Notes under the pieces: generated by a model
The model's database searches: none
Told to the model about the DNA's origin: nothing
Seen by the model: the letters and a program-made list of their open reading frames with translations, nothing else
Translations under genes and position numbers: made by a program
In this document: positions 51,309-59,516 of the stretch, one piece after another
Layout: every line of letters starts with the position of its first letter
Position numbering within the stretch: position 1 is the stretch's first letter
Source: JBJFCE01 sp964437825
GTDB taxonomy: Bacteria; Bacillota; Clostridia; Lachnospirales; Lachnospiraceae
Direction of reading: 5' to 3'
NCBI GenBank assembly: GCA_964437825.1
Contig: CAYTIH010000007.1
Coordinates: forward strand, 7,729 to 71,728
DNA: 64,000 bases

Positions 51309-52856
51309 ATGATCCCAGTAGTGGTAGCTGTCCTTGTGACTCTTGTAATTGCCATTCCTGTATCGGCCGTGATCGCAACGAAGTGTCATCAGAAATCCGT
51401 TGAAGAGAAGATCGGCAATGCAGAGGAAAAGGCAAGAGAGATTATCGATGAGGCTCTGAAAACCGCTGAAGCGAAGAAACGCGAGGGTCTGCTTGAGGTG
51501 AAGGAAGAATCTATCCGGACGAAAAATGAGCTGGATAAGGAAATCAAAGAACGTAGAGCAGAAGCGCAGCGTTATGAAAGAAGAGTTCAGCAGAAGGAAG
51601 AGAACATTGATAAGAAGGCTGATGCAATTGAGAAGAAGGAATCAAATCTGATTGCAAAAGAAGAAGAGTTAAACAAGCAGAAAGAGCAGATAGCGAAACT
51701 TAACGAGCAGCGCGTGCAGGAACTGGAACGAATCTCGGGTTTAACCTCCGAACAGGCAAAAGATTACTTATTGAAAATTGTTGAAGATGAAGTAAAACAT
51801 GAATCCGCCGTGCTGATCAAGGAATTGGAAAGCAAGGCAAAAGAGGAAGCGGACAAGAAGGCGAAGGAGTATGTGGTCAATGCAATACAGCGATGTGCTG
51901 CAGACCATGTTTCTGAATCTACGATTTCTGTGGTTCAGCTTCCAAGTGATGAGATGAAGGGTAGGATCATCGGTCGAGAGGGTCGGAATATCAGAACATT
52001 GGAAACAATGACTGGCGTGGACCTGATCATTGATGATACACCGGAAGCAGTTATTTTATCTGGCTTTGATCCAATTCGTCGTGAAGTGGCCAGAATCGCT
52101 CTTGAAAAACTGATTGTAGATGGAAGAATTCATCCGGCCAGAATTGAAGAGATGGTTGAAAAGGCGCAGAAGGAAGTTGAAGTCATGATCAAGGAGGAAG
52201 GTGAGGCCGCTACACTGGAGGTCGGTGTGCATGGCATTCATCCGGAACTTGTAAGACTGCTTGGTAAGATGAAATTCAGAACAAGTTATGGTCAGAATGC
52301 GCTGAAACATTCTATTGAGGTGGCACAGTTGTCAGGACTTTTGGCTTCCGAATTGGGGCTGGATGTCAGAATGGCAAAACGTGCAGGTTTACTCCATGAT
52401 ATTGGAAAAGCTGTTGACCATGAAATGGAAGGATCTCATATACAGTTAGGTGTAGAGCTTTGTAAAAAGTATAAAGAATCTGCAACTGTAATCAATGCAG
52501 TTGAGTCACATCATGGTGATGTAGAGCCGACTTCACTCATTGCATGTCTGGTACAGGCTGCCGATACGATTTCCGCAGCAAGACCGGGCGCAAGACGTGA
52601 GACGCTTGAAACATATACAACCAGATTAAAACAATTAGAAGATATTACAAACAATTTCAAAGGTGTAGATAAATCTTTTGCTATTCAGGCAGGTAGAGAG
52701 GTTCGTGTAATGGTAGTTCCTGAGCAGATTAACGATGCTGACATGGTACTTCTGGCCAGAGATATTTCAAAGCAGATTGAATCTGAGTTGCAGTATCCGG
52801 GACAGATTAAGGTCAATGTAATTCGTGAATCCAGAGTTATCGATTATGCAAAGTGA
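51309..52856 (+). CDS. rny: Ribonuclease Y
   Basis: RNase Y is the membrane-bound endoribonuclease that starts mRNA decay in many Firmicutes. A single N-terminal membrane helix (about 2-23) is followed by a long coiled coil (about 30-205), a KH domain (GRIIGREGRNIRTLETMTG) and an HD domain (LLHDIGKAVDHEMEGSH). The ATG at 51309 gives 515 residues. It lies 13 bases after AAGGAGG; GTG at 51297 is too close to that site. A strong terminator follows. Confidence 0.97.
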   Translation: MIPVVVAVLVTLVIAIPVSAVIATKCHQKSVEEKIGNAEEKAREIIDEALKTAEAKKREGLLEVKEESIRTKNELDKEIKERRAEAQRYERRVQQKEENIDKKADAIEKKESNLIAKEEELNKQKEQIAKLNEQRVQELERISGLTSEQAKDYLLKIVEDEVKHESAVLIKELESKAKEEADKKAKEYVVNAIQRCAADHVSESTISVVQLPSDEMKGRIIGREGRNIRTLETMTGVDLIIDDTPEAVILSGFDPIRREVARIALEKLIVDGRIHPARIEEMVEKAQKEVEVMIKEEGEAATLEVGVHGIHPELVRLLGKMKFRTSYGQNALKHSIEVAQLSGLLASELGLDVRMAKRAGLLHDIGKAVDHEMEGSHIQLGVELCKKYKESATVINAVESHHGDVEPTSLIACLVQAADTISAARPGARRETLETYTTRLKQLEDITNNFKGVDKSFAIQAGREVRVMVVPEQINDADMVLLARDISKQIESELQYPGQIKVNVIRESRVIDYAK

Positions 52857-52868
52857 TTCTTGCAAAGT

Positions 52869-52906
52869 AAAGATCCTATAAACACGGTTTATGGGATCTT
52901 TTTTTT
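52869..52906 (+). terminator. Terminator after rny
   Basis: AAAGATCC-T-ATAAAC pairs with GTTTAT-G-GGATCTTT around ACG. Eight T follow. Confidence 0.92.
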
Positions 52907-53004
52907 GAAAGAGTGGGAAGAAATTTCATCCGGTTTCGTCTAACATATAGGAAAGTGCAGGTTATCGGGGATTATCATTACTACATATCACCTCGGAGAT
53001 GAAT

Positions 53005-53997
53005 ATGAAATATAATATTTTGTTTTTGATTATCGGAGTTATTATACTGATTTTCATTGTTATAATTACTGTGTTGATGATATGGAATAAAAACAGAAAA
53101 AGGGAAATCGCTGAATCCGGAGGGTATCAGATAGCAGCTGTCAGCGGAATCGGAAATAGAGCAGAGCAGCAGGATACTATTTGGTTTTCCGGGATGAGTG
53201 AGGGTATGACAGATCGATATGCTCATGACAGGGAGGCGGCTGTATCGGCAGAGCAATCTGAAGCAAATCCCATATTGGGCTGTTTTGTCCAAAAAGAGGA
53301 TGACTGCATTGCCATTGTCGCGGATGGTATGGGAGGTCTGCAAAACGGAGGGGCAATCAGCAGGTTGATTGTCAATGTGATGCGGGAGGCTTTTTTTTAT
53401 CCGGATAAGCCGCGCGAGGCGGTTGCGTTTTTGCAAAATGCACTTTGGAAGATCAATGAAAGCGTAAATGAGTATCTGGCTTTTGGAATCAATGAAAACG
53501 GCGGATCCACCGATGTCACTGTATATATCAAAAACAGACAGCTTTATTATCTGTCCGTCGGAGACAGCAGAGTATATTTGGTTCATACCAGTGGGATTCG
53601 GGGAAAGAAAAAGAATTCGTCAAAGCGGCAGTCATGGATTAGAAAACTGAATTTGGAGCATAATTTTGGCGTTGAGCTGGATGAGCTGGCACAAAGAGGT
53701 ATGATATCGGAGGAAGAAGCCAGAGAAAACATACGGCGCAGCGCACTGACCAGTTATGTAGGGATGGGTGAGATTACGAAGGTGGACGGTAATACCATAC
53801 CTATTTTGCTGGAGGAAGGCGATATCGTGCTTTTGATGTCGGATGGAGTTTTTAACACGATCAGCGAACAGGAAATTCTGCAATGTGCGCAGGAATCAAG
53901 CAGCAGGAAAATCGTTTCGCAGATAGATAAGCGGATCGCAAAAGCCGAAAAAATGAAACAGGATAATTATTCTGTTATTGCTATTCGGGTCGTGTGA
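53005..53997 (+). CDS. Membrane-anchored PP2C-type protein phosphatase
   Basis: The 330-residue protein has one N-terminal membrane segment (about 5-27) followed by a basic stop-transfer stretch, KNRKRE. The PP2C domain is therefore cytosolic. Metal-binding motifs are AAVSGIGNRAEQQDT, IVADGMGGLQNGGAIS, LSVGDSRVYLV, LLMSDGVFN and DNYSVIAIRV. It is a Ser/Thr phosphatase relative, but PrpC-type neighbours such as a Ser/Thr kinase are not present here. CGGAG lies six bases before the ATG at 53005. Confidence 0.9.
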   Translation: MKYNILFLIIGVIILIFIVIITVLMIWNKNRKREIAESGGYQIAAVSGIGNRAEQQDTIWFSGMSEGMTDRYAHDREAAVSAEQSEANPILGCFVQKEDDCIAIVADGMGGLQNGGAISRLIVNVMREAFFYPDKPREAVAFLQNALWKINESVNEYLAFGINENGGSTDVTVYIKNRQLYYLSVGDSRVYLVHTSGIRGKKKNSSKRQSWIRKLNLEHNFGVELDELAQRGMISEEEARENIRRSALTSYVGMGEITKVDGNTIPILLEEGDIVLLMSDGVFNTISEQEILQCAQESSSRKIVSQIDKRIAKAEKMKQDNYSVIAIRVV

Positions 53998-54030
53998 TGT
54001 TACAATAATGACAGATAATGGAGGTGCAGT

Positions 54031-54159
54031 ATGGATAGTCAGACAACATGGATTCTCGTTGGTATTATAGCAGTTGCCATAATTGTTGCAGTAATTATTG
54101 CTGCCGTTACTTCTGTTATTTCAGGAGTGGTTGGCAGTAATGAGGATGATGTAGAATAA
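54031..54159 (+). CDS. Small membrane peptide (42 residues) next to PP2C
   Basis: A consensus GGAGGTGCAGT precedes an ATG that opens 42 codons. The peptide is MDSQTTW, one long hydrophobic stretch (ILVGIIAVAIIVAVIIAAV), then SVISGVVGSNEDDVE. It is a single-span membrane peptide with an acidic C-tail. It lies 33 bp after the PP2C gene and just before a strong terminator, so it is probably the last gene of that transcript. I recognise no family, and its function is unknown. Confidence 0.72.
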   Translation: MDSQTTWILVGIIAVAIIVAVIIAAVTSVISGVVGSNEDDVE

Positions 54160-54166
54160 GAATTTC

Positions 54167-54200
54167 AAAAAAAGAATCCGGAAAAGGATTCTTTTTTTTT
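54167..54200 (+). terminator. Terminator after the PP2C/small peptide unit
   Basis: AAAAAAAGAATCC (54167-54179) pairs with GGATTCTTTTTTT (54186-54198). The T run extends to 54200. Confidence 0.92.
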
Positions 54201-54242
54201 GCGTGATTTTTTGCAGGATTCTTTTTTGTGTGATTTTTTTGC
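54186..54242. repeat. Imperfect direct repeat of the terminator tail
   Basis: GGATTC plus a T run and GTGATTTTTTGC occurs at 54186-54215 and again at 54216-54242 with a 30-bp period. Only the first copy has an upstream arm to form a hairpin. Confidence 0.75.
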
Positions 54243-54271
54243 TTGCAGGAACGCAACTCCTGTAGTATTAT
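54243..54271 (+). promoter_or_regulatory. Promoter of the aminotransferase gene
   Basis: TTGCAG (54243-54248), 17 bp, TATTAT (54266-54271). Confidence 0.65.
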
Positions 54272-54367
54272 AGGTAAAGCGTGTATGATTGTATACAATA
54301 ATCCAATCATTCATGTCGATCAGAGATCACAAAAGAAATTATGAATGTTTTGTTAGGATGGTGCATG

Positions 54368-55669
54368 ATGAAAGCTTACAAATCAATGACAAGAACGGAA
54401 CTGGAAGCATTAAAGGCAGAATTGGAACAACAGTTTGAAGATGCAAAAGCAAAAGGTTTAAAGCTGGATATGTCCAGGGGGAAACCGACGCCTGCCCAGT
54501 TGGATCTCAGTATGGGAATGATGGATGTATTGACATCAAAGGATGTTATTGAAACGGAGTCGGGAAGCGATTGCAGGAATTATGGTATGGTTGACGGAAT
54601 TCCGGAAGCAAAGAAACTCATGGGCGATATCATGGGCGTTTCCGAGGAACAGGTTATCGTATGCGGAAATGCCAGTCTGACAATTATGTATGATACCGTA
54701 TCAAGAGCAATGACGCACGGAATTTGCGGGAGCATGCCATGGATAAAGCTCGAAAAGGTAAAGTTCTTATGTCCGGCGCCGGGGTATGACAGGCATTTTA
54801 AAATAACGGAGAATTTCGGAATTGAAATGATTACCATTCCGATGACGCCGGAAGGACCGGATATGGATCTGGTAGAACAATATGTAAATCATGATCCGGC
54901 GGTTAAGGGGATCTGGTGTGTACCGAAATATTCCAATCCGCAGGGCTATTCTTATTCCGATGAAACAGTCAGACGTTTTGCGGCGCTAAAGCCTGCTGCA
55001 GAGGATTTCAGGGTTTTCTGGGATAATGCTTATGCAATTCACCATTTATATGAAGAGGAAGACAAGCAGGACCGGATTCTTGAGATTTTTGCAGAATGTG
55101 AGAAATACGGAAATCAGGATATGGTATTTGAATTTGCCTCCACTTCCAAGGTTACCTTTGCGGGAGGCGGTATTTCCGCAGTGGCAGCCTCCGCAAAGAA
55201 TCTGGACTGGATGAAGAAAACGCTGACGGTTCAGACCATTGGCTATGATAAAATAAATCAGCTGCGTCATGTCAGATTTTTGGGAGATCTGGCTCATGTC
55301 AATGCACATATGATGAAGCATGCGGCTTTGATGAGACCGAAATTTGAGGCTGTGCTGCAGGTCCTTGACAGAGAGCTTGACGGACTTGAAATCGGCAGCT
55401 ATACCAGACCCAGGGGCGGCTACTTTATTTCCTTTGACTCGATGGAAGGCTGTGCGAAGAAAATCGTTGCAAAATGTAAGGAAGCCGGCGTGGTATTGAC
55501 AGGAGCAGGCGCAACCTATCCATATGGTAAGGATCCCAAGGACAGTAATATTCGTATTGCGCCTTCCTTCCCGACGCCGGAAGAAATGGAGGCAGCAACG
55601 GATTTGTTCGTTTTGTGTGTAAAGCTCGTCAGTGTGAAAAAACTGCTTGGAGAAGGAAACACTAAGTAA
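54368..55669 (+). CDS. Aminotransferase, aspartate-type (class I fold, alanine/aspartate subgroup PF12897)
   Basis: This PLP enzyme matches the family of aspartate aminotransferases first described from Corynebacterium and many Clostridia. The N-terminus has LKLDMSRGKPTPAQLDLSMG. The substrate and cofactor sites include VCGNASLTIMYD, KYSNPQGYSYSDE and the PLP-lysine block FASTSKVTFAGGGISA. From the ATG at 54368 it has 433 residues; ATG 54365 is equally possible after AGGATGGTGC. It probably makes aspartate or glutamate, but specificity is not proven by sequence. Confidence 0.9.
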   Translation: MKAYKSMTRTELEALKAELEQQFEDAKAKGLKLDMSRGKPTPAQLDLSMGMMDVLTSKDVIETESGSDCRNYGMVDGIPEAKKLMGDIMGVSEEQVIVCGNASLTIMYDTVSRAMTHGICGSMPWIKLEKVKFLCPAPGYDRHFKITENFGIEMITIPMTPEGPDMDLVEQYVNHDPAVKGIWCVPKYSNPQGYSYSDETVRRFAALKPAAEDFRVFWDNAYAIHHLYEEEDKQDRILEIFAECEKYGNQDMVFEFASTSKVTFAGGGISAVAASAKNLDWMKKTLTVQTIGYDKINQLRHVRFLGDLAHVNAHMMKHAALMRPKFEAVLQVLDRELDGLEIGSYTRPRGGYFISFDSMEGCAKKIVAKCKEAGVVLTGAGATYPYGKDPKDSNIRIAPSFPTPEEMEAATDLFVLCVKLVSVKKLLGEGNTK

Positions 55670-55724
55670 GCGGGATAAAAGCCGATGCAGGATCAGAGAT
55701 CCGGCATGGAGAAACGGAGAAAAA

Positions 55725-56279
55725 ATGGCAGAGGAATTTAAGAGATTAAGCCGCCGCTTGGTACAAAAGGGCTCTATTATTGATTATTACAGGGATACAA
55801 TAGAGGTACCGAACGGTAATATTGTGGAGTGGGATTTTATCGGGCATAAGGGTGCGGCAGCCGTGGTGCCTGTTACAAAGGACGGTAAGCTTCTGATGGT
55901 AAGACAGTACCGTAATGCGCTGGATAGGTATACCTTGGAAATTCCGGCGGGTGGTTTGAACGGCAGTGAGGAACCTACCAGAACCGCAGCTGCCAGAGAA
56001 CTGGAGGAGGAGACCGGTTATTGCAGCGACGATCTGGAACTACTCATCAGTGTGAATACCACGGTTGCTTTTTGTAATGAAAAAATAGATATCTATGTAG
56101 CCAGAAATTTAAAACCGTCCCATCAACATTTGGATGAGGATGAGTTTATTGATGTAAAGGCAATGACGCTTCCCGAGTTGGAAACCATGATCTATGAATG
56201 TAAAATCATGGACTCCAAGACGGTGGCGGCGATTTTGGCATATAAAAACAAATATTGCTCTGAGAAAGCGGAAGGATGA
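55725..56279 (+). CDS. Nudix hydrolase, ADP-ribose pyrophosphatase type
   Basis: The 184-residue enzyme has a complete Nudix box that starts GGLNGSEEPTRTAAARELEE and continues ETGY, with VPVTKDGKLLMVRQYRNALD before it. This is the arrangement of ADP-sugar/ADP-ribose pyrophosphatases (NudF type). CGGAG precedes the ATG at 55725. The frame is open further upstream into the previous gene, but that part is not family-like. spoIIM starts 76 bp downstream, as in many Clostridia. Confidence 0.92.
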   Translation: MAEEFKRLSRRLVQKGSIIDYYRDTIEVPNGNIVEWDFIGHKGAAAVVPVTKDGKLLMVRQYRNALDRYTLEIPAGGLNGSEEPTRTAAARELEEETGYCSDDLELLISVNTTVAFCNEKIDIYVARNLKPSHQHLDEDEFIDVKAMTLPELETMIYECKIMDSKTVAAILAYKNKYCSEKAEG

Positions 56280-56355
56280 AATCCGTTTCCGGGGTGGTAT
56301 GAAAAAAAAGATTCCGGCATATATTGTAGTAAATATGTTGTCGGGAGAATTTTGA

Positions 56356-56937
56356 TTGCAGAGTAAGGATAAGGAATCCGGTCCGGCATTTGTCAGATGG
56401 ATTCCTTTTTTTGTCGGCTTTCTGATCGGGATTATTTTCGTACTGACGATGGGCGGATGGTTTTTAGAGGGCCGGGGGATTCTGGAAATCGGATCGTTGT
56501 CCGAGCTTAGGTACCTGACGATCAGTAAGCACCGTCTGTTTTTTTACGTTTTGGAGGTACGCTGGCGGGTTGTTATTGTTATGATTTTTATGTCGGTTAC
56601 TCTGATCGGGAGAATGTTTCGGATCGCGTGTACGGCATGGTATGGTTTTTCTTTTGGAACGATGCTCATGGCCTGCTGTCTGGAATATCACGTAAAAGGC
56701 TTGTGGTTTGTACTGCTCAGTCAGTTCCCGCATATGTTCTTGTATGTTCCCGCATATCTCATGTTATGTGACATAAACAGGATTTTGTACCAGTGTGCGC
56801 AGAACCGCCAGATCGATATGTCAGTACGGGATATCGGTTCAAGGCTTCTTTTGCTGGCATTTCTCGTCATGGCCGGGTGTCTGCTTGAGAGTTATGTGAA
56901 TCCCATGATCATTATGAAAATAATAAAAAAGTTTTAG
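56356..56937 (+). CDS. spoIIM: Stage II sporulation protein M
   Basis: SpoIIM is the membrane scaffold of the DMP complex that drives forespore engulfment with SpoIID and SpoIIP. The 193-residue protein has about five hydrophobic segments. GIIFVLTMGGWFLEG lies near the N-terminus, and LLESYVNPMIIMKIIKKF at the C-terminus is characteristic. The start is TTG at 56356, nine bases after GGGAGA. Its place between the Nudix gene and xerD is the usual clostridial one. Confidence 0.9.
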   Translation: MQSKDKESGPAFVRWIPFFVGFLIGIIFVLTMGGWFLEGRGILEIGSLSELRYLTISKHRLFFYVLEVRWRVVIVMIFMSVTLIGRMFRIACTAWYGFSFGTMLMACCLEYHVKGLWFVLLSQFPHMFLYVPAYLMLCDINRILYQCAQNRQIDMSVRDIGSRLLLLAFLVMAGCLLESYVNPMIIMKIIKKF

Positions 56938-57041
56938 CGGGATATATGCTATATATGGTAGACATAAAAAACTCCGTTTCCGATATCTTGTATATTTTTC
57001 TAAAAGCCGGAAAATCCCTTAAAAATGGGCAAAAATAGCAA

Positions 57042-57070
57042 TTGCTTTTCCAAATTTTTCTTATTATAAT
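57042..57070 (+). promoter_or_regulatory. Promoter of xerD
   Basis: TTGCTT (57042-57047), 17 bp, TATAAT (57065-57070). Confidence 0.75.
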
Positions 57071-57128
57071 GATTTTTAGATGTCACTTTGATTGACATAA
57101 TTTTAATTGGGGGACGGCTGTAAACAGA

Positions 57129-58013
57129 ATGCGGAAAGAAATGGATTCCTTCCTGACATATTTGCATAATGAGAAGAAAACTTCCGATAATACGGAGCTT
57201 TCGTACCGGAGAGATCTGGCCAAAGTGGAACGTTATCTTTCTGCGTTTTCAGTGACAGAGGTGTCGGAAATTACCGCCGATATGCTGAAGGATTATGTGG
57301 CTGATTTGGAGAAACAGGGATTTGCACCTGCCAGTATTTCGAGGAATATCGCGTCCATCAAGGCATTCTTTCACTATTTGCTTAAGGAAGGTCTGATTCA
57401 GGAGGACGTATCGGCTGAACTGAAAGCTCCAAAGATAGAAAAAAAGATGCCGGAAATCATGACGATGGAAGAAGTCGTACGATTATTGGAGCAGCCAAGC
57501 GGGAATACGCCGAAGGAAATTCGGGACAAGGCCATGCTGGAGCTGCTTTATGCTACCGGAATCAGAGTAACGGAGTTAATCTCGCTCAAGGTGTCCGATG
57601 TGAATTTTTCCATGAATTTCATTGTGTGCAGGGACCGGAATAAGGAACGTGTGATTCCCTATGGAAATGCCGCAAAGGAGGCGCTTTCCCGCTATTTGAA
57701 AAGCGCAAGGCAGGCATTGCTGGAAAATACGAATGCGGATGTGCTTTTTGTAAATTGTTCCGGGCTTCCTATGAGCAGGCAGGGATTTTGGAAATTAATC
57801 AAATTTTATACGAAAAAAGCAGGCATTATGGCGGATATTACGCCTTATACGCTTAGGCATTCTTTCGCCGCACATCTGGTCGAGAATGGTGCAGATTTGC
57901 GAAGCGTGCAGGAAATGTTGGGGCATTCGGATATTTCTACAACGCAGATTTACGCCAATATGAATCATAAGCATTTGCGTGAGGTGTATGCTAAAGCGCA
58001 CCCGCGTGGTTAG
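57129..58013 (+). CDS. xerD: Site-specific tyrosine recombinase XerD
   Basis: XerD resolves chromosome dimers at dif with XerC. The 294-residue protein has the N-terminal SAM-like core-binding domain (about 1-85) and the catalytic domain. Active-site residues are visible as Arg in YATGIRVTELISL, His and Arg in TPYTLRHSFAAHLVE, His in LGHSDISTTQIYANM and the Tyr of that last block. The length and the ending (KAHPRG) are typical of XerD and not of a phage integrase. GGGGGA lies 12 bases before the ATG. Confidence 0.95.
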   Translation: MRKEMDSFLTYLHNEKKTSDNTELSYRRDLAKVERYLSAFSVTEVSEITADMLKDYVADLEKQGFAPASISRNIASIKAFFHYLLKEGLIQEDVSAELKAPKIEKKMPEIMTMEEVVRLLEQPSGNTPKEIRDKAMLELLYATGIRVTELISLKVSDVNFSMNFIVCRDRNKERVIPYGNAAKEALSRYLKSARQALLENTNADVLFVNCSGLPMSRQGFWKLIKFYTKKAGIMADITPYTLRHSFAAHLVENGADLRSVQEMLGHSDISTTQIYANMNHKHLREVYAKAHPRG

Positions 58014-58072
58014 CCTGCGAAGGATAGATGTTTGAAATGTACGGGATTGTGCGAAAAGATCTGATAAATCAT

Positions 58073-58108
58073 AAAAAAGAGACAGCATGTATGTGCTGTC
58101 TCTTTTTT
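58073..58108 (+). terminator. Bidirectional terminator between xerD and the DAHP synthase
   Basis: AAAAAAGAGACAGCA (58073-58087) pairs with TGCTGTCTCTTTTTT (58094-58108). A and T runs on both sides serve the convergent genes. Confidence 0.92.
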
Positions 58109-58137
58109 ATGAACCGGGCAATTGGCGTATGAAAATA

Positions 58138-59166
58138 TTATAAGGAATCCGCAATATCATAAATTAACTGCTCCGATTCCGGCCAGCCAAGGCAGGGATC
58201 GGTGATGGATTTTCCGTAGACGCCGTCTCCGATTTTCTGGCAGCCGGGTTCCAGATAGCTTTCGATCATGACGCCCTTCACCAGGGTGCGGATATCCGGA
58301 TTCAGTCTGCGGCTGTGCAGAACTTCTTTGACAATACGAATCTGCTGTTCGTATTTTTTCCCGGAATTATTGTGATTGGAGTCAATAATGCAGGCCGGAT
58401 GTTTCAGGTCTCGTTCCTGATACATTGTCATTAACCTGCTTAAATCCTCATAATGGTAGTTTGGTGTGCTGTTTCCGTTTTTGCTGACGGAGCCTCGCAG
58501 CACGGTATGCGCCAGAGGATTTCCGGAGGTGGATACTTCATAGCCTCTGTAGATAAAGGAGTGGGGCTGCTGGGCAGCGTATACGGAATTCAGCATGACG
58601 TTCAGATCACCGCTGGTAGGATTTTTCATCCCGCTGGCTACGTCAAAGCCGCTGACGGTCAACCTGTGCTGCTGGTCTTCGACACTTCTGGCGCCTATGG
58701 CAACATAGGACAGTATATCCTCCACATATCCCCAATTCTCGGGATAGAGCATTTCATCAGCCGGCGTAAGGCCGGACTCCGTAATGGCACGGATATGCAT
58801 TTTACGCATGGCGATTAATCCCTGCAGAAAGTCTTCTTTTTTCTCGGGATCGGGTTGGCTGGCAATTCCTTTATAACCGTCTCCAGTGGTCCTGGGTTTG
58901 TTGGTGTAAATTCTGGGAATCAGCACAAGTTTGTCTTTGACTTTTTCGTTCACCTTTGCAAGACGGCTGATATAGTCACAGACAGAATCTTCGTTATCGG
59001 CAGAACAGGGGCCGATAATTACAAGAAATTTGTCCGATTTACCTGTGATGCAATTGCTGATTTCCTGATCGCGTTCTTTTTTTAACCGGATCAGTTCCTG
59101 TGAAAGAGGATATTCTTCACGGATTTGAGCCGGGGTTGGAAGTAATTTTGTAAATGTAAAACTCAT
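58138..59166 (-). CDS. aroF: 3-deoxy-7-phosphoheptulonate synthase (class I DAHP synthase)
   Basis: The enzyme condenses phosphoenolpyruvate and erythrose 4-phosphate at the head of the shikimate pathway. It is the AroF/G/H type, shown by VIIGPCSADNEDSV, YTNKPRTTGDGYKGI, GARSVEDQQHR and IIDSNHNNSGKK. From the ATG at 59166 (AGGAGCAATT before it) it has 342 residues, usual for this class. Feedback type (Phe, Tyr or Trp) cannot be told, so the symbol is approximate. It has a good promoter of its own. Confidence 0.94.
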   Translation of the reverse strand: MSFTFTKLLPTPAQIREEYPLSQELIRLKKERDQEISNCITGKSDKFLVIIGPCSADNEDSVCDYISRLAKVNEKVKDKLVLIPRIYTNKPRTTGDGYKGIASQPDPEKKEDFLQGLIAMRKMHIRAITESGLTPADEMLYPENWGYVEDILSYVAIGARSVEDQQHRLTVSGFDVASGMKNPTSGDLNVMLNSVYAAQQPHSFIYRGYEVSTSGNPLAHTVLRGSVSKNGNSTPNYHYEDLSRLMTMYQERDLKHPACIIDSNHNNSGKKYEQQIRIVKEVLHSRRLNPDIRTLVKGVMIESYLEPGCQKIGDGVYGKSITDPCLGWPESEQLIYDIADSL

Positions 59167-59208
59167 AATTGCTCCTATCATAGATATTGTTTTCTGCAAA
59201 ACATTGTC

Positions 59209-59237
59209 ATTATAGTATAAATTAGCCGGAACTGCAA
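59209..59237 (-). promoter_or_regulatory. Promoter of the DAHP synthase gene
   Basis: On the minus strand, TTGCAG (59237-59232), 17 bp, TATAAT (59214-59209). No T-box or attenuator is visible in the short leader. Confidence 0.78.
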
Positions 59238-59241
59238 GATG

Positions 59242-59290
59242 CGGATGCGTCGGACGAAGGAAACACGGATGGCGTAGGACGAAGAAAACA
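59242..59290. repeat. 24/25-bp imperfect tandem repeat
   Basis: CGGATGCGTCGGACGAAGG plus AAACA is followed directly by CGGATGGCGTAGGACGAAG plus AAAACA. It lies just behind the DAHP synthase promoter. The rest of the 350-bp divergent gap holds only the two promoters. Confidence 0.8.
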
Positions 59291-59365
59291 GGAATGATAT
59301 AAATAGTTATTTAATCCTGATGCAATTTGTTATTAATGGATTTGGTACTAATGTACTCCAATGAA

Positions 59366-59394
59366 TTGATTTTTCCGGTATGGCATGATATAAT
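59366..59394 (+). promoter_or_regulatory. Promoter of the GGDEF sensor gene
   Basis: TTGATT (59366-59371), 17 bp, TATAAT (59389-59394). Confidence 0.75.
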
Positions 59395-59516
59395 GAGCGC
59401 AAAAGAAAAACAAGCGGCGCGAAGTGACCAGCCATATAGCATATAGTTCCGGGTTAAGTGATATCAAATCAGTTATCGGGATTAATTAGCGGGAAGCATT
59501 TCAATAGGTGTCATTT

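Noticed and set aside
57129..58013. The tyrosine recombinase as a phage integrase marking a mobile element
   Set aside because: Length, ending and the spoIIM neighbour identify chromosomal XerD. No attachment repeats or phage genes are near.
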